From NCBI GenBank assembly GCA_030549495.1, contig JAUIRK010000921.1, positions 328,501 to 392,500 of the forward strand: 64,000 bases of DNA. The letters run 5' to 3'. Under the pieces are notes generated by a model. It was not told the DNA's origin. It did no database searches and saw only the letters and a program-made list of their open reading frames with translations. The translations under genes and the position numbers were made by a program. The stretch is from Nectonema munidae (lineage: Eukaryota; Nematomorpha; Nectonematoida; Nectonematidae). The stretch's first letter is position 1; each line of letters opens with the position of its first letter. Of this stretch, positions 1-11,389 are shown piece by piece.

Positions 1-865
1 AAAGAATATTTCCACTCTATGATTCTTTTTCAACTTAAGTTAAGCAGAAGGCTAAGATAACATATTTTGTGGTTAAGATATAGGGAAAGGATTTGTTGTA
101 ACAATCTTACATCTTCCCCAAAAATGGCGTTCTCTCCACTTTCTAATTGACTTAAGATAAAAAAAGACTAATAGAGACGAAAGATCCTTTTAATAAAGAT
201 TTACCACCCTATCTACTATATTACTTGTTGATATTTTGCAATCATATAAGGATAGCCCTTCAGCTTCACCCTTATAACAAATGATATTTTTATAATAAAT
301 TTATTACTTAGCGTTTAATTATTTTAAATTATTTTTATTTGCAATTCCAAATCTTGCAGTAAATTCAGAATTAGATTGACACTTATATTCGGTAAACCAT
401 GTCCAGCTCAACGAGGCATGCGTTTTGCATAAAAAAATGGTTTTTCAAATTCTATAACACTCATTGAAAAAGATAAGTTGACAATTGTTTTCAAAAATTC
501 TGCTGTTTATCCCATTCAGACAAAAGCAGACTATTTTCATTACGACAGTCACTGGTGACAATTTACATCTGAAAATTAAGCCTTCCAGGATCTATTTACC
601 ACCGGTGCGCCAAGTAATAAAAATCATCTACTTAAAATATATCATTTTTGGGTCCAAATTTTTCTCACTTCTTCTAAATTGTCTTTTTCAGTTGCATTTT
701 GTATTTTAGGAAACCATTTCTTTTAAAAAAATACAATTTAGAATTGAAAACAAAAATTTAGAACTTAAAAAACTATTTAAAATTTAAAAAAGATAATTTG
801 AAATTCAAAAAAAAATTTAACTAAAAAGGGTACTAATTCTCGTACAAAGTGTTATTCATAATTAA
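1..865. other. AT-rich flank, nothing recognised
   Basis: Only short chance open frames (for example 485-709). Confidence 0.5.
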
Positions 866-1168
866 AAATTCTAAGTTCACTTGTATTCGATCATCATCAC
901 TAGCCGTACATTGTGTGATATCCCGTGTTCGGCTATTGAAGACTCATAATTTTCACTTTGTGTATACAAACAATTAGATTTGAACTGGGGTTTAGTTGCT
1001 GTGCATGAGCATCAACCAAATAGGCATCAAAAGTTTGCTTTGATTATCTTTATTCTACTTATGAATTGAATGTACAATTGCGGTCTTGAAACAAGAAACA
1101 CAAAAAACAGGTTTTTCACAGAGTGTAAGGTTAGTGATGTCGAATACAAGAGAACTTACAATTTCTAG
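866..1168. mobile_element. Possible MITE: imperfect inverted repeat
   Basis: CTAAGTTCACTTGTATTCGA at 871-890 pairs with GTAAGTTCTCTTGTATTCGA (reverse complement of about 1139-1160), and flanking CATCACTA also matches. Total about 300 bp. Target duplication not clear. Confidence 0.45.
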
Positions 1169-1169
1169 T

Positions 1170-2028
1170 TTAAAATGGTATATATAAAATTCCATTGAAA
1201 AGGAAGTAGTCATTAATCTCCAAAATTATAAATTTCGATAATGAAAAAGTTGAGGCATGAAGTCGTGGGAAAATTAATTGTATGACTAATGCTTCTTTTA
1301 TTTTATATTTCATAGCCTTTTTTATTTACACTTTTATCTCAAATATTCAGTGCAATACAAGTGTTTATAAAAAATAACTCATGAGTTATATTTAAGTAAA
1401 ATATATTATGGAGGTTTAAAAATATGATAAAACTCTGGTAAGAAAAATAAATCAGGTAAAGTTTTATTCAAAGATAAAACAAGATAAATGACTGAAGTAC
1501 ATAGTCTTTCATTTTAAATTTATTTAAAAGATCTAAGTATAACACTACTCTCTGATAAAATAGTTCATGTCCTAAAAAAAATCTTTTTAGGTTAATGATA
1601 ACGTAATTCAAATAGTACAAAATTTTTGTATTATCTCATCACTCGTATGAAATGGGTTTATATAGTAAATGTAAAAATAAAAAACAAATGATTATAATTA
1701 TATTAAAAAAAGTCTTCAAAATTAATTTTTTGCTAAGTATTATTTTTTTTAAGGATAATTCTTGTTTTAATAATCATCAGTAACACAAATGAGTTAAAAA
1801 CTTCTTTTAACTAAAATAAGTCTAAACAAATACTACATAATATAAAAAATTTTTACTTAATAATTTAAAATTAATATGAAAAATATTTTGTATATGTTAC
1901 TTAAAGCATTATTTGAAAAATTCAATATTTCAGAGCGCCAAAAACTCATTTTAAAAATCAAAGTTAGACATTTTATAATTAAACAAAAAAATGTTATATA
2001 AAAATTATAATTTAAAAAATCTGTAAAT
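1170..2028. other. AT-rich stretch, nothing recognised
   Basis: No frame, repeat or motif stands out. Confidence 0.5.
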
Positions 2029-2143
2029 TGGTTGGTTGGGTGGAAATTATCAAATACTTTAGCCGTAAGGCTATATGCTTGCATTATGCTTGAAGATGGT
2101 TTGTTACAATTTTGAAATTTTGTTTTTAAGAATCGGAAGCTTA
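2029..2143 (-). mobile_element. SINE copy, 5'-truncated, minus strand
   Basis: Read on the minus strand this gives the SINE 3' half: AACCATCTTCAAGCATAATG, GCATATAGCCTTACGGCT and a CCAACCAACC tail. It is diverged by several substitutions and lacks the tRNA-like head, as expected of 5' truncation during target-primed insertion. Confidence 0.75.
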
Positions 2144-2415
2144 GAAAAATAATGCACTATTGTTTTATTACTTACAGAGATGATTGCATATCATAAAAAA
2201 AATATAATTATTCATATTAGATGTATTGAATCCCTATTGGATATTTTTGATATATTTGCAATATGCTTGAAGAAAATATAAAAAAAGTTAAAGCATCAAT
2301 TCTGTCAATTTTGAGGTAAAGAATAAGAATAGGATCTTATTAACCATGTCACATTGACTTCACTTCCTCCCTCTAAAACTGTCAAATAACTTATATATAT
2401 ATACTTATTTTTATT

Positions 2416-5142
2416 GAGCCTCAATGGTTGTTAGGGTGTACCTCTCAGCGCCAGCAGGGTCTTGTACCTAAATCTCGATCCAAGGTTGTACTATCGAACA
2501 TCTTCCAACGCTCATTTATCATTCTCTGCGCCCAAGGTTGTACTTACATAGAGCATCTGCCAACGCTTAATTATCATTCATTAGTAAAGGTACAATAACA
2601 CATAGTAATCATAAAATTTCTTCGTTGGCAAATGTGGAAAAACCATCTTCTTGCTCATCTATGAGTTCTTACTTAGGAGCCTACAGAGCATTATCACGTT
2701 GTTTACCAAGATATTCCTCCATACTCTCACCCTTGAAATCAGCCATCAAGGGACTTGAACTTGAATGAAAGCGAAAAATTGCTTGGACAATGGAGTTGGA
2801 GAATTCATTTGGGGAGGCACAAAGTATGTTGAGATCTGCAGAAGTTGTAAAGATTCCAAGATTGGACAATCTTACAATCACAGTGGACTCAACAAAGGCT
2901 TAGGAGCTACTCTACTTCTACAAAGGAATGGGAAACAAAAACTAAAAGAGTTTTTCAGCTTCAAGCTAAAAGACCACCAAATCAACTGGTTTCCATGTGA
3001 GCTCGAAGCCTTAGCCATATCCACAGCAATGAAGCATTCCCATACATAAAGGAGTCAAAATTCACAACAAATGTTTTGACAGACTCAAAACCATGTGTTG
3101 AAGCACATAGCCGTTTAGAACAAGGATATTTTTCTTCGTCTGCAAGAGTTTCATCACTTCTAACTCTTAGTGCAGTTAACGTTGAATTATGTCATATCCG
3201 TGTTTCCGACAATTTGACTAGTGATTTCTCTTCACGCAACCCACTCTCTTGTCATGAAAGAAACTTCCAAATCTGTAGTTTTGATGAAGAATCCATAACT
3301 TCTGTTATAAATACAATGAACGTTGATAATGTGCTCGGAAGAAGATCAAAAATGCCGCTTACTAATAAGTTGGCATGGGGAGGACTACAAAAGAAGTGTC
3401 AAATCCTGAGAAAAGTACAAGAACATTTGAGGAATGGAACAAAACCTTCCCAAAAAGAAAAATGTACTGATGTAAAAAGATTGATAGGTGTGGTCACCAT
3501 TGACAAAAGAGGTATACTAATAGTACAAAAATCTACACCGTTTTCAACAGCAAAACAGCTTCTTGCAATCTCAATAGTTTTTCTTCCATGTATCCTTCAT
3601 TCTCTACACCTTCCGTTTAATCACCCTACAAAAACACAGCTAAAACTACTTTTTAATCGTCACTTTTATGGTTTAAACAGTAATAAACTCATTGAAGATG
3701 TCGAAGAATCATGTAATATTAGTCGCTCAATCAAATACATTCCTGAAGAAATTTTCCAACAAGCTCCAACCCTCAGAGAATCAAAACCTCTAAAAAACCT
3801 GGAAAAGTTTTTTATGGAGATGTCATTAGAAGGAACGATCAAAAGATTTTTGTTCTAAGTGAGATATTTTCGTCCTTAACCATTGCATCTTTGTTGGAAA
3901 GTGAAAAAGTGGATGAGATAAAAACAGAAATTATTGTCAACTCTTCCTTAATCAGATGCGACTCTTGCAAAATACGAACTATGCAAGCACATCCTTTCAA
4001 AGTCTCAAAACAGACCTTTTGATAAAAATATTGGGCATTGAAATTGAGATAGGCTACATCAAGAATAAGAACTCAAACTGTATTGTTGACAAAGCAATTT
4101 AAGAACTGGAGACAGTATACAGAAAATGTTTCCTGAAAAAACACAAATCACGAGTTCTGACCTACAACTTACAGTCAGAAATGTCAACCTCCTAATACGA
4201 AGACAAAAGTAATCTGCAAAAAGAAATTATCTTCAGAAGAATTCATTTTACAAACAAGCAGACTATGAATACGATAAATTTTTGGAAGAACAACAAAGTT
4301 TAGTAAATAAAACAAGTATAAAGTAAGGACAAATATATTATTTATGAACTGCAAAAAAAATTATGCAATAATTAAAAAGATTAGGGATGAGATCAACACA
4401 AAAACGTATCACATCCCAAAAGTAAGATTAATAAATCAAATTTTTACACAGAGAAAATGTCGATTATAATGGGCAAGAATCCAGCGATGAAGAAGATCAC
4501 ACAGATGATGAAAGCACTAAGCAACAAGATCAGAGATAAGCTAAAGACAAAGTCGAACTGCACACGGATGGTGTATTTGATGATGGAAAAACAGGACTGC
4601 AAGATCATCCAAAAAGTGAAGATGAAACAGAGTTCCACGCTAAGCCCCAACGAACCAGAAAACCTCCAAGAAGGCTAGAAGATTACAGAAGAGACTAAGA
4701 CGGGTGGGTCAGCAGACTCTTGTACCTACATCTCAATCCAAGGTTGTACTTACATGGAGCATCTCCCAACGCTCATTTATGATTCTCTGCGTCCAAGCTT
4801 GTACTTACATCGAACTTCTGCCAACGCTTAATTATCATTCTCTCTGTCCAAGGTTTTTTCTATTTACAGCCTGATTGCTGCCTCACAGGAACCATTTCCT
4901 TGATTACCACAGAAGGACACACACCACTAGATATACTCGCGCTAATCTCAATTACGCATTCATTCTTTCCTTCTTTTTGTTACAATAAACTTATTCTCTT
5001 TACTAGCGCAGCTTAACAGTTGATAGTCAGGGGTTCGATCCCCAAGGCTCTCAACTCTTAAAAACAAATTCACACATCTTAGAATAATGCGAGCATATAG
5101 CCTTACTGCTGAAAGTGCTTTGATATCTCCAACCTACCAACC
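2416..5142 (+). mobile_element. SINE copy split in two by an LTR-type element
   Basis: Left part 2416-2447 (GAGCCTCAATGGTTGTTAGG onward) and right part 5013-5142 (from CAGCTTAACAGTTGA through the B box GGTTCGATCC and tail hairpin) are the two halves of the SINE seen whole at 60.3 kb. The composite is flanked by identical 15-bp copies of ATACTTATTTTTATT at 2401-2415 and 5143-5157, the SINE's own target duplication, which proves the two halves were one insertion. Confidence 0.9.
2448..5012 (+). mobile_element. LTR retrotransposon-like fossil nested in the SINE (Ty3/Gypsy-like pol)
   Basis: Repeats at the ends, 2448-2590 and 4706-5012, share the pattern CTTGTACCTA...CCAAGGTTGTACTTACAT; each contains a roughly 51-bp internal tandem unit (CCAAGGTTGTACTT...CCAACGCT). 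Between them is RNase H sequence (2765-3260: TDSKPCVEA, SDNLTSDF) followed by an integrase zinc-finger region (HSLHLPFNHPT...CNIS, up to 3860) and a pol C-terminal RTRKPPRRLEDY-like tail near 4690. The 3' repeat has an AATAAA at 4984. The family call is tentative (Ty3/Gypsy rather than Pao/BEL). The element is broken, lacks gag and most of RT, and is old but younger than the SINE it sits in. Confidence 0.75.
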
Positions 5143-5739
5143 ATACTTATTTTTATTAATGTTATAAGTTATATATACACTTATTTTTCTTTTGCTAAAT
5201 TTACTTTTGTTTTAAACCTTTGAAATTTTTTTTAATAAACCTATTATATTTTCTATAGATCAAATCAATAGTTGCTGTATATATTAGCATCCATTATACA
5301 TATTTCAAATTATAATAGTTTAAAAAAAATTTGGTATTACTGGGTTAATATATGACTGAAGTTATTAAGAATGTAATGGAAACTGCTAAGCTACGGGTGT
5401 TAACCCTATTAGTGCTGGGGGGGGCGTAAAACGCCCCCCACCTTCACTAAAAAATTAATTGTAGAAAATTAGCTGAATCATATCCCTTCAAATTTGGTGA
5501 CTTTTCCTAAAATCGCTAGCTTCATCTTTTGAAACCATTTTCATGGTAGTTGAATGACCCCTTCATGTTCAAAACTGTCAATCAAAATCAAAAATTAAAA
5601 TTTTTCAGCAAAATTTTGACATTATCTGTACTTAACCTTATAACTTAGGATCTATATTATATAATAACCTGAAAATTTATAATTATATACAGTTTGGAAC
5701 GCATAACACTTTATATATTTAATTTTTTCAATAATCATG

Positions 5740-7560
5740 GCTACTTTTTAGAAAATGTCAATCAAAATTTTAATTGATCAAAAATATATCTAATAAAATA
5801 TACCTTCAAATTTTACATAAAATATATGTTTTTATACTAAATCGGTCATGCTGTTTTCATTTCTGGACTAATTTTTTACATTTAGGATGTGAAAATACCT
5901 ATAAGTAGTAATCAAATTTGCGGTTTACTTCTGAAAATTGTCTCCAAAAACATTCCTTCATATTTTACATAAAATATATGCGTTATACTAAATCGGCCAT
6001 GCTGGTTTCACTTCTGGACTCATTTTTTACGTTTAGGATCTGAAAATACCTATAAGTGTTAATCAAATTTGCGGTTTACTTTGTGAAAATACCTATAAGT
6101 GTTAATCAAATTTGCGGTTTACTTCTAAAAATTTTCTCCCAAAACATTCATTCAAATTTTACAATGAAATATATGTTTTATACCAAATCAACCATGCTGT
6201 TTTCATTTCTGAACTCATTTTTCACATTTAGAGGTTTTAAAATATCAGTCAAAATTTGCGGTTTACTTCTAAAAGCTATCTCCAAAAATATTCTCTCAAT
6301 TTTACATGAAATATTTGTTTTTATACCAAATCGATCATGCTGTTTTCATTTTTGAACTCATTTTTTACATTTAGGAATTGAAAATACCTATAAGTATAAA
6401 TCAAATTTGCGGGTTTCTTCTAAAAATTGTCTCCAAAAACATTCATTCAAATTTTACAATGAAATATATGTTTTATACCAAATCAACCATGTGGTTTTCA
6501 TTTCTGAACTCATTTTTCACATTTAGAGGTTTTAAAATATCAGTCAAAATTTGCGGTTTACTTCTAAAAGCTATCTCCAAAAATATTCTCTCAATTTTAC
6601 ATGAAATATTTGTTTTTATACCAAATCGATCATGCTGTTTTCATTTTTGAACTCATTTTTTACATTTAGGATTTGAAAATACCCATAAGTATAAATCAAA
6701 TTTGCGGTTTACTTTTGAAAATTGTCTCCAAAAATATTCTCTTGAAATATATGTTTTTATAGCAAATCAATCATGCTGTTTTCATTTCTGAACTAATTTT
6801 TTACATTTAGGATGTGAAAATACCTATAAGTGTTAATCAAATTTGCCGTTTACTTCTAAAAATTGTATACAAAAACATTCATTCAAATTTTACAATTAAA
6901 TATATGTTTTTATACCAAATCAAACATGCTAGTTTCATTTATGGACTCAATTTTTGCAGTTTGAATTTGAAAATACATATAAGTATCAATTAAATTTGCC
7001 TTTAGTTCTAAAATTTGTTTTTATAGCAAATAGATCATGATGATTTCATTTCTGAACACAGTTTTCGCATTTAGAGGTTTTACTGCTAGTGTCAATCAAA
7101 TTTGCAGTTTATGTCTGAAAACTATATCCCAAAATATTCTCTCTAATTTTACATGAAATATATGTTTTTATACCAATTCGGACATGATAATTTTTATTTC
7201 TGAAATCATTTTTTGCATTTAGAGGTTTTAAATGTCTGAAAGTGTCAATCAAATTTTCGATTTACGTCTAATGTCTACAGAAATATTTTTGAAATTTAAA
7301 TAAAATATCTGTTTTTATGCCAAATGGAGGATGATGGTTTCATTTTTAAACTCAGGTTTGGCATTTATGGTTTTAAAGTATCTGAAAGCTTGAATCAGAT
7401 TTGCGGTTTACTTCTTGATACTGTCTTAAAAAATATTTTCAAAAAAATAAAATATCTATTTTATACCAAATCGACTATGCTTATTTTATTTCTGTACTGG
7501 ATTTTGGATAATACGGTTAAAAAATATCTCGAAGTGGCAATTGAATTAGTAATGTATGCC
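5740..7560. repeat. Tandem array A, about 148-bp period, roughly 11 copies
   Basis: The marker CAAATTTGCGGTTTACTTCT recurs (sometimes altered) near 5920, 6071, 6114, 6258, 6409, 6553, 6704, 6845, 6993, 7104, 7257 and 7402. Most spacings are 141-153 bp. One 43-bp step is a partial duplication and one 111-bp step a deletion. Copies 6114-6409 and 6409-6704 form a near-identical 295-bp dimer, a higher-order repeat. Copies become more diverged to the right. Short open frames here are repeat shadows. Confidence 0.88.
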
Positions 7561-7609
7561 TGAAAATCAGTTCTGTAAAAAAATTTCAAAAAATGGCTGC
7601 ATATTAGGT

Positions 7610-8316
7610 ATATAGTAAAAATATACTTTTTTTTTGTATATTTTGGCTTATAATACTTTCTACAATCATCTTGAGTATGAAATATTTATTAAAAAAAATA
7701 AAACGTATTATAAAATCTTTTGAAAATTTGTATGAGAGAAGGAACCAAGTTGAAAACTAATTGAAAAGAGAACATTTGATCAAAACAAATAATTAAAAAA
7801 TATTTATCTTTACTAAATGGAAGATCTACCATGTTCTAATGAACTAGGAAGTGGTTTAATTATATACTTCAAAAAAGATTTTGACTGTGAAAAAGAAGTT
7901 CCTCTTTTACAAATGAAAATTATTTAATTCTATATCTTATCATCTAGGATTACAGTTAACATTTAGCTAAGATGTGTAGGAAATCTGAAAATTTAGAATA
8001 GGTCAGATTTATCAAAAATGGAACAGATGCCAATATGTGAGAATTTAGTCACTATCAAGATATTTTTAATTTAAATTGAATTTGTCCATCTTTTTCCTTT
8101 TGTGTCAAAGAAGTAATTTTTTAGATTCATCAGAAAAAAACCTTTGAAATGAGATTGGTTGACAAATATTCAGGCCTGAGAGGAAAAAAGGAATTTTATC
8201 CTTATAAAAAAATTTTCGAACACACATTGAAGAATATAAATTTCTAATGAAAAAAGAGCTACCAAGAAAGGATCAACATAGAATGAATACCAAAATTACA
8301 TACTGTAAATTATAAT
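7610..8316. other. AT-rich spacer inside the piggyBac-like element
   Basis: Separates arrays A and B. No coding potential, tandem structure or recognisable family seen. Confidence 0.6.
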
Positions 8317-8586
8317 ATGACGTAGACTACGAGCCGATAATGAATTTGTAGCCAAAAAGATGGAGATCCTATCGAGTTACATAAGTTACTGTAGAATGAA
8401 ATATTTTGAGTGAATTAAACACCTAGTTGGTTTATTAAATAAATTAAGAAAATAATTACCAGAGAAAACTGCAAGTAGAAGTTATTTTTATGTTTATATA
8501 TTTGACATTGATTTACAGGTTTAATCGATTTTTTGACAGGTTTTATTGATTTCATAAAAAATGAACATCACCATTAAATTCTGCAT
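8317..8586 (+). repeat. Dispersed repeat, copy 1 (inside the piggyBac-like element)
   Basis: Aligns with 18220-18481: both run ATGACGTAG, a stretch with GCCGATAA, then ATATTTTGAGTGAATTAAAC, AATAATTACCAGAGA, TGCAAGTAGAA and TTTTTGACA. This portion extends into the first diverged unit of array B. Confidence 0.8.
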
Positions 8587-10270
8587 ACTTGAAATGTATA
8601 AGAAAAAACTTTAAAAGAATTAAAATTTTAATTTTGACATGGGCTGTCATATTTAAATTATTTTGTCAGGTTTGACTAATATTTATAAAAAAAAGGAATA
8701 TAACCAGTAAACACAGCCTACTTAAAAATGGGTATATGTGTGTAAAATGCCATGCACGGTAAACTTCATCACCTCCTGTAGTATAATTCAAGCCTTCAAG
8801 CATCACTTCACCTTTTCCATTATCAAATCTCCTCTCCACTTATTTTATCACTCGAACTTAATTGTAAATACCTTGCCATTAACTTCAATTATACAAATCA
8901 TGTTAATATATATTGCACTCATTTTCTATCTGTTTATTCACCTTGTTGTCCTGTTCGTTGTTGCTTGTTTTCTCACTCCTGATGTTAGTAAGACATTTCA
9001 CTTCTTTCTTTTGCACTTTTATACCAACTACATTTCAGGGTGTTAAATAAAGAGTTTATTTTGTATCGCTTTTATCACAACACCTCCCTATACTTTCTAT
9101 TAAACGTAATTCTCTAATTCAAAAAACCGTGCCTGATCCTTTCTTTTAGGGATAAATCAATTTTTTGACAGTTTTGATTGATTTTTATAAAAAAAATGAA
9201 TATTACCACTGAATTACGCATGCTTAAAAATGGGTATATATGTGTAAAAAACTTTATATACTTATTTAGATAAAAAGTTTCTTTTTGAGATGGGCTGTTA
9301 CATTTAGATCAATTTTTTGACAGGTTTGATTGATTTTCATAAAAAATGAATATCACCACTGAATTCAGCATATTTGAAAATGGGTATACATGTGTAAAAA
9401 ACTTTATATACTTATTTAGATAAAAAGTTCCTTTTTGAGATGAGTTGTCACATTTAGATCAATTTTTTGACAGGTTTGATTGATTTTCATAAATGAATAC
9501 CACCAATGAATTCAGCATGCTTGAAAATGGGTATACATGTGTAAAAAACTTTATATACTTATTTAGATAAAAAGTTCGTTTTTGAGATGAGTTGTCACAT
9601 TTAGATCAATTTTTTGACAGGTTTGATTGATTTTCATAAATGAATACCACCAATGAATTCAGCATGCTTGAAAATGGGTATACATGTGTAAAAAACTTTA
9701 TATACTTATTTAGATAAAAAGTTCGTTTTTGAGATGAGTTGTCACATTTAGATCGATTTTTTGACAGGTTTGATTGATTTTCATAAATGAATATCACCAC
9801 TGAATTCAGCATATTTGAAAATGGGTATAAATGTGTAAAAAACTTTATAAACTTATTTAGATAGAAAGTTCCTTTTTGAGATGAGCTGTCACATTTAGAT
9901 CAATTTTTGACAGGTTTGATTGATTTTCATAAAAATGAATATCACCACTGAATTCAGCATATTTGAAAATGGGTATACATGTGTAAAAAACTTTATATAC
10001 TTATTTAGATAAAAAGTTCCTTTTTGAGATGAGTTGTCACATTTAGATCAATTTTTTGACAGGTTTGATTGATTTTCATAAAAAAATGAATACCACCACT
10101 GAATTCAGCATATTTGAAAATGGGTATACATGTGTAAAAAACTTTATATACTTATTTAGATAAAAAGTTCCTTTTTGAGATGAGCTGTCAAATATAAATC
10201 GATTTTTTGACAGGTTTGATTGATTTTGATAAAAAATGGACATCACCACTGAATTCAGCATAGTTGAAAT
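8520..10270. repeat. Tandem array B, 147-151-bp period, about 8 good copies
   Basis: The marker GACAGGTTTGATTGATTTTC recurs at about 9319, 9469, 9616, 9763, 9909, 10058 and 10209, with diverged copies at 8534, 8663 and 9167. The 9.3-10.2 kb copies are highly alike, so the array was recently homogenised. The sequence is not evidently related to array A. Between the copies at 8663 and 9167 lies about 400 bp of unrelated sequence. Confidence 0.88.
8748..9148. other. Unrelated 400-bp insert inside array B
   Basis: The monomer stops after GGGTATATGTGTG and resumes at GATAAATCAATTTTTTGACA. The insert carries a 102-codon plus-strand open frame (8738-9046) of hydrophobic, cysteine-poor character and an AATAAA near 9047. 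I do not recognise it. A solo terminal repeat of a retroelement or another MITE is possible. Confidence 0.35.
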
Positions 10271-10381
10271 ATATATGTAACATCAAAAATATTTATATTA
10301 ATCTCTGAGAAAAATAGGGGGCACTTTACGCACCCCCCAGCACTTGGGCGGACAAATTTTGCCCAGCACTAATTGGGTTAA

Positions 10382-10700
10382 TTCTTGAAAGAAAATTTAG
10401 GAAAAGCTCTTATTTTCTTATATGATTAGAAAATAACGCTCAATCTATTGAAATCAATAAGAAATTAGATTTAATAAACTCTAAATTGACTAATTTTAAG
10501 TACAGTAGAAGTAGTGATTGAAATAAAGTTACTTCTCAAATTAAATTAGCATATTCTGATGTAGTCCAAAAAGGCATGCAATCTGAAAAAAGTCTTAATT
10601 TTGATCCCTCATTATTAGTTAAGTTTCTTTTGTTTTTAATGATACCAAAGATAGTATTTCGTTTCATATTAAAATTAAATTGAAATCTAATGTTAATAAA
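10382..10700 (+). pseudogene. Possible LINE ORF1 remnant, interrupted by the piggyBac-like element
   Basis: Plus-strand frames read ENNAQSIEINKKLDLINSKL and, after a stop, SQIKLAYSDVVQKGMQSEKS, which resembles the SYAEVVKKG-type segment of LINE ORF1 proteins. On the other side of the element 5354-5399 reads MTEVIKNVMETAKLRV up to the TTAA. The identification is by resemblance only; the reading is broken by stops. Confidence 0.3.
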
Positions 10701-11389
10701 CTTTGCATAGGTAGGTAGGTATGTAAGTAGGAAGAAATATCAAATAACAATTGTGCTTTTTCTTATGCTTGCGAAATGCTTAAAAAGTTTAAAATTTAAA
10801 GTTTGAGAAAATTGTAATGATTTAGGTTGCGAATTGATTAAGAATGAGGGACTTTTGAGAAATTGGTTAGATGTTAAGGGAATTTGAAGTGTAGAAAGCT
10901 AGATTTTTGAGGGGGTGAGACTTTTTACCCAAATACACCCAAATATACCCAAATATAGACCAAACAGAACAAAATAAATTTAAATATATACAGAATAAGT
11001 TAAATATAGATTAAAGAATTATTCTCATCATAAAATTAAAATAAATTATTAATTTTAAATTAAATTATAATAAAAATAAAAAAACATTATGGCATGACAA
11101 ATTTTTTTTAATTAAAATTGTTTAACCCACACAAGGTCCTGGCAAAATGAGCTGAGAGAAAAGCTTACAAGAAAAACTTTAATAACTTTTAAAATAATTA
11201 ATGAATTGACTTGAAATTTTAAATATTAATAAAACATGATAAAATATATAATTTTGTAAAGTTACATAAGAATCTAACGAATAGATTTTGTAATATGATC
11301 ACTCAAAATTCGGAAATTTTTCTGGTAGCTATTTTTATGGTAAAATAAGCTGACAGAATCAACGGCCATTTTATCTGCATACGGCCAAC
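10700..11389. other. AT-rich intergenic stretch
   Basis: Contains a small ACCCAAATATA-type triplicate at about 10927-10957. Otherwise no recognisable feature. Confidence 0.5.

Larger units (their letters stand above)
5400..10381. mobile_element. Large TTAA-bounded piggyBac-like non-autonomous element carrying two tandem arrays
   Basis: Both ends abut TTAA (5400-5403 and 10378-10381). The left end reads TTAACCCTATTAGTGCTGGG followed by a G-run, GCGTAAAACG and a C-run. The right end, reverse-complemented, reads TTAACCCAATTAGTGCTGGG, then after a short insert GTGCTGGGGGGTGCGTAAAG and a C-run. TTAA target sites with CCC-starting inverted repeats are the mark of the piggyBac superfamily. No transposase remains; the 4.98-kb interior is mostly two tandem arrays and AT-rich spacer. 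I infer non-autonomous movement by a piggyBac transposase encoded elsewhere. Confidence 0.72.

Noticed and set aside
5740-10270. CRISPR-like repeat array
   Set aside because: Repeats are contiguous ~148-bp satellite monomers without unique spacers, in an animal genome.
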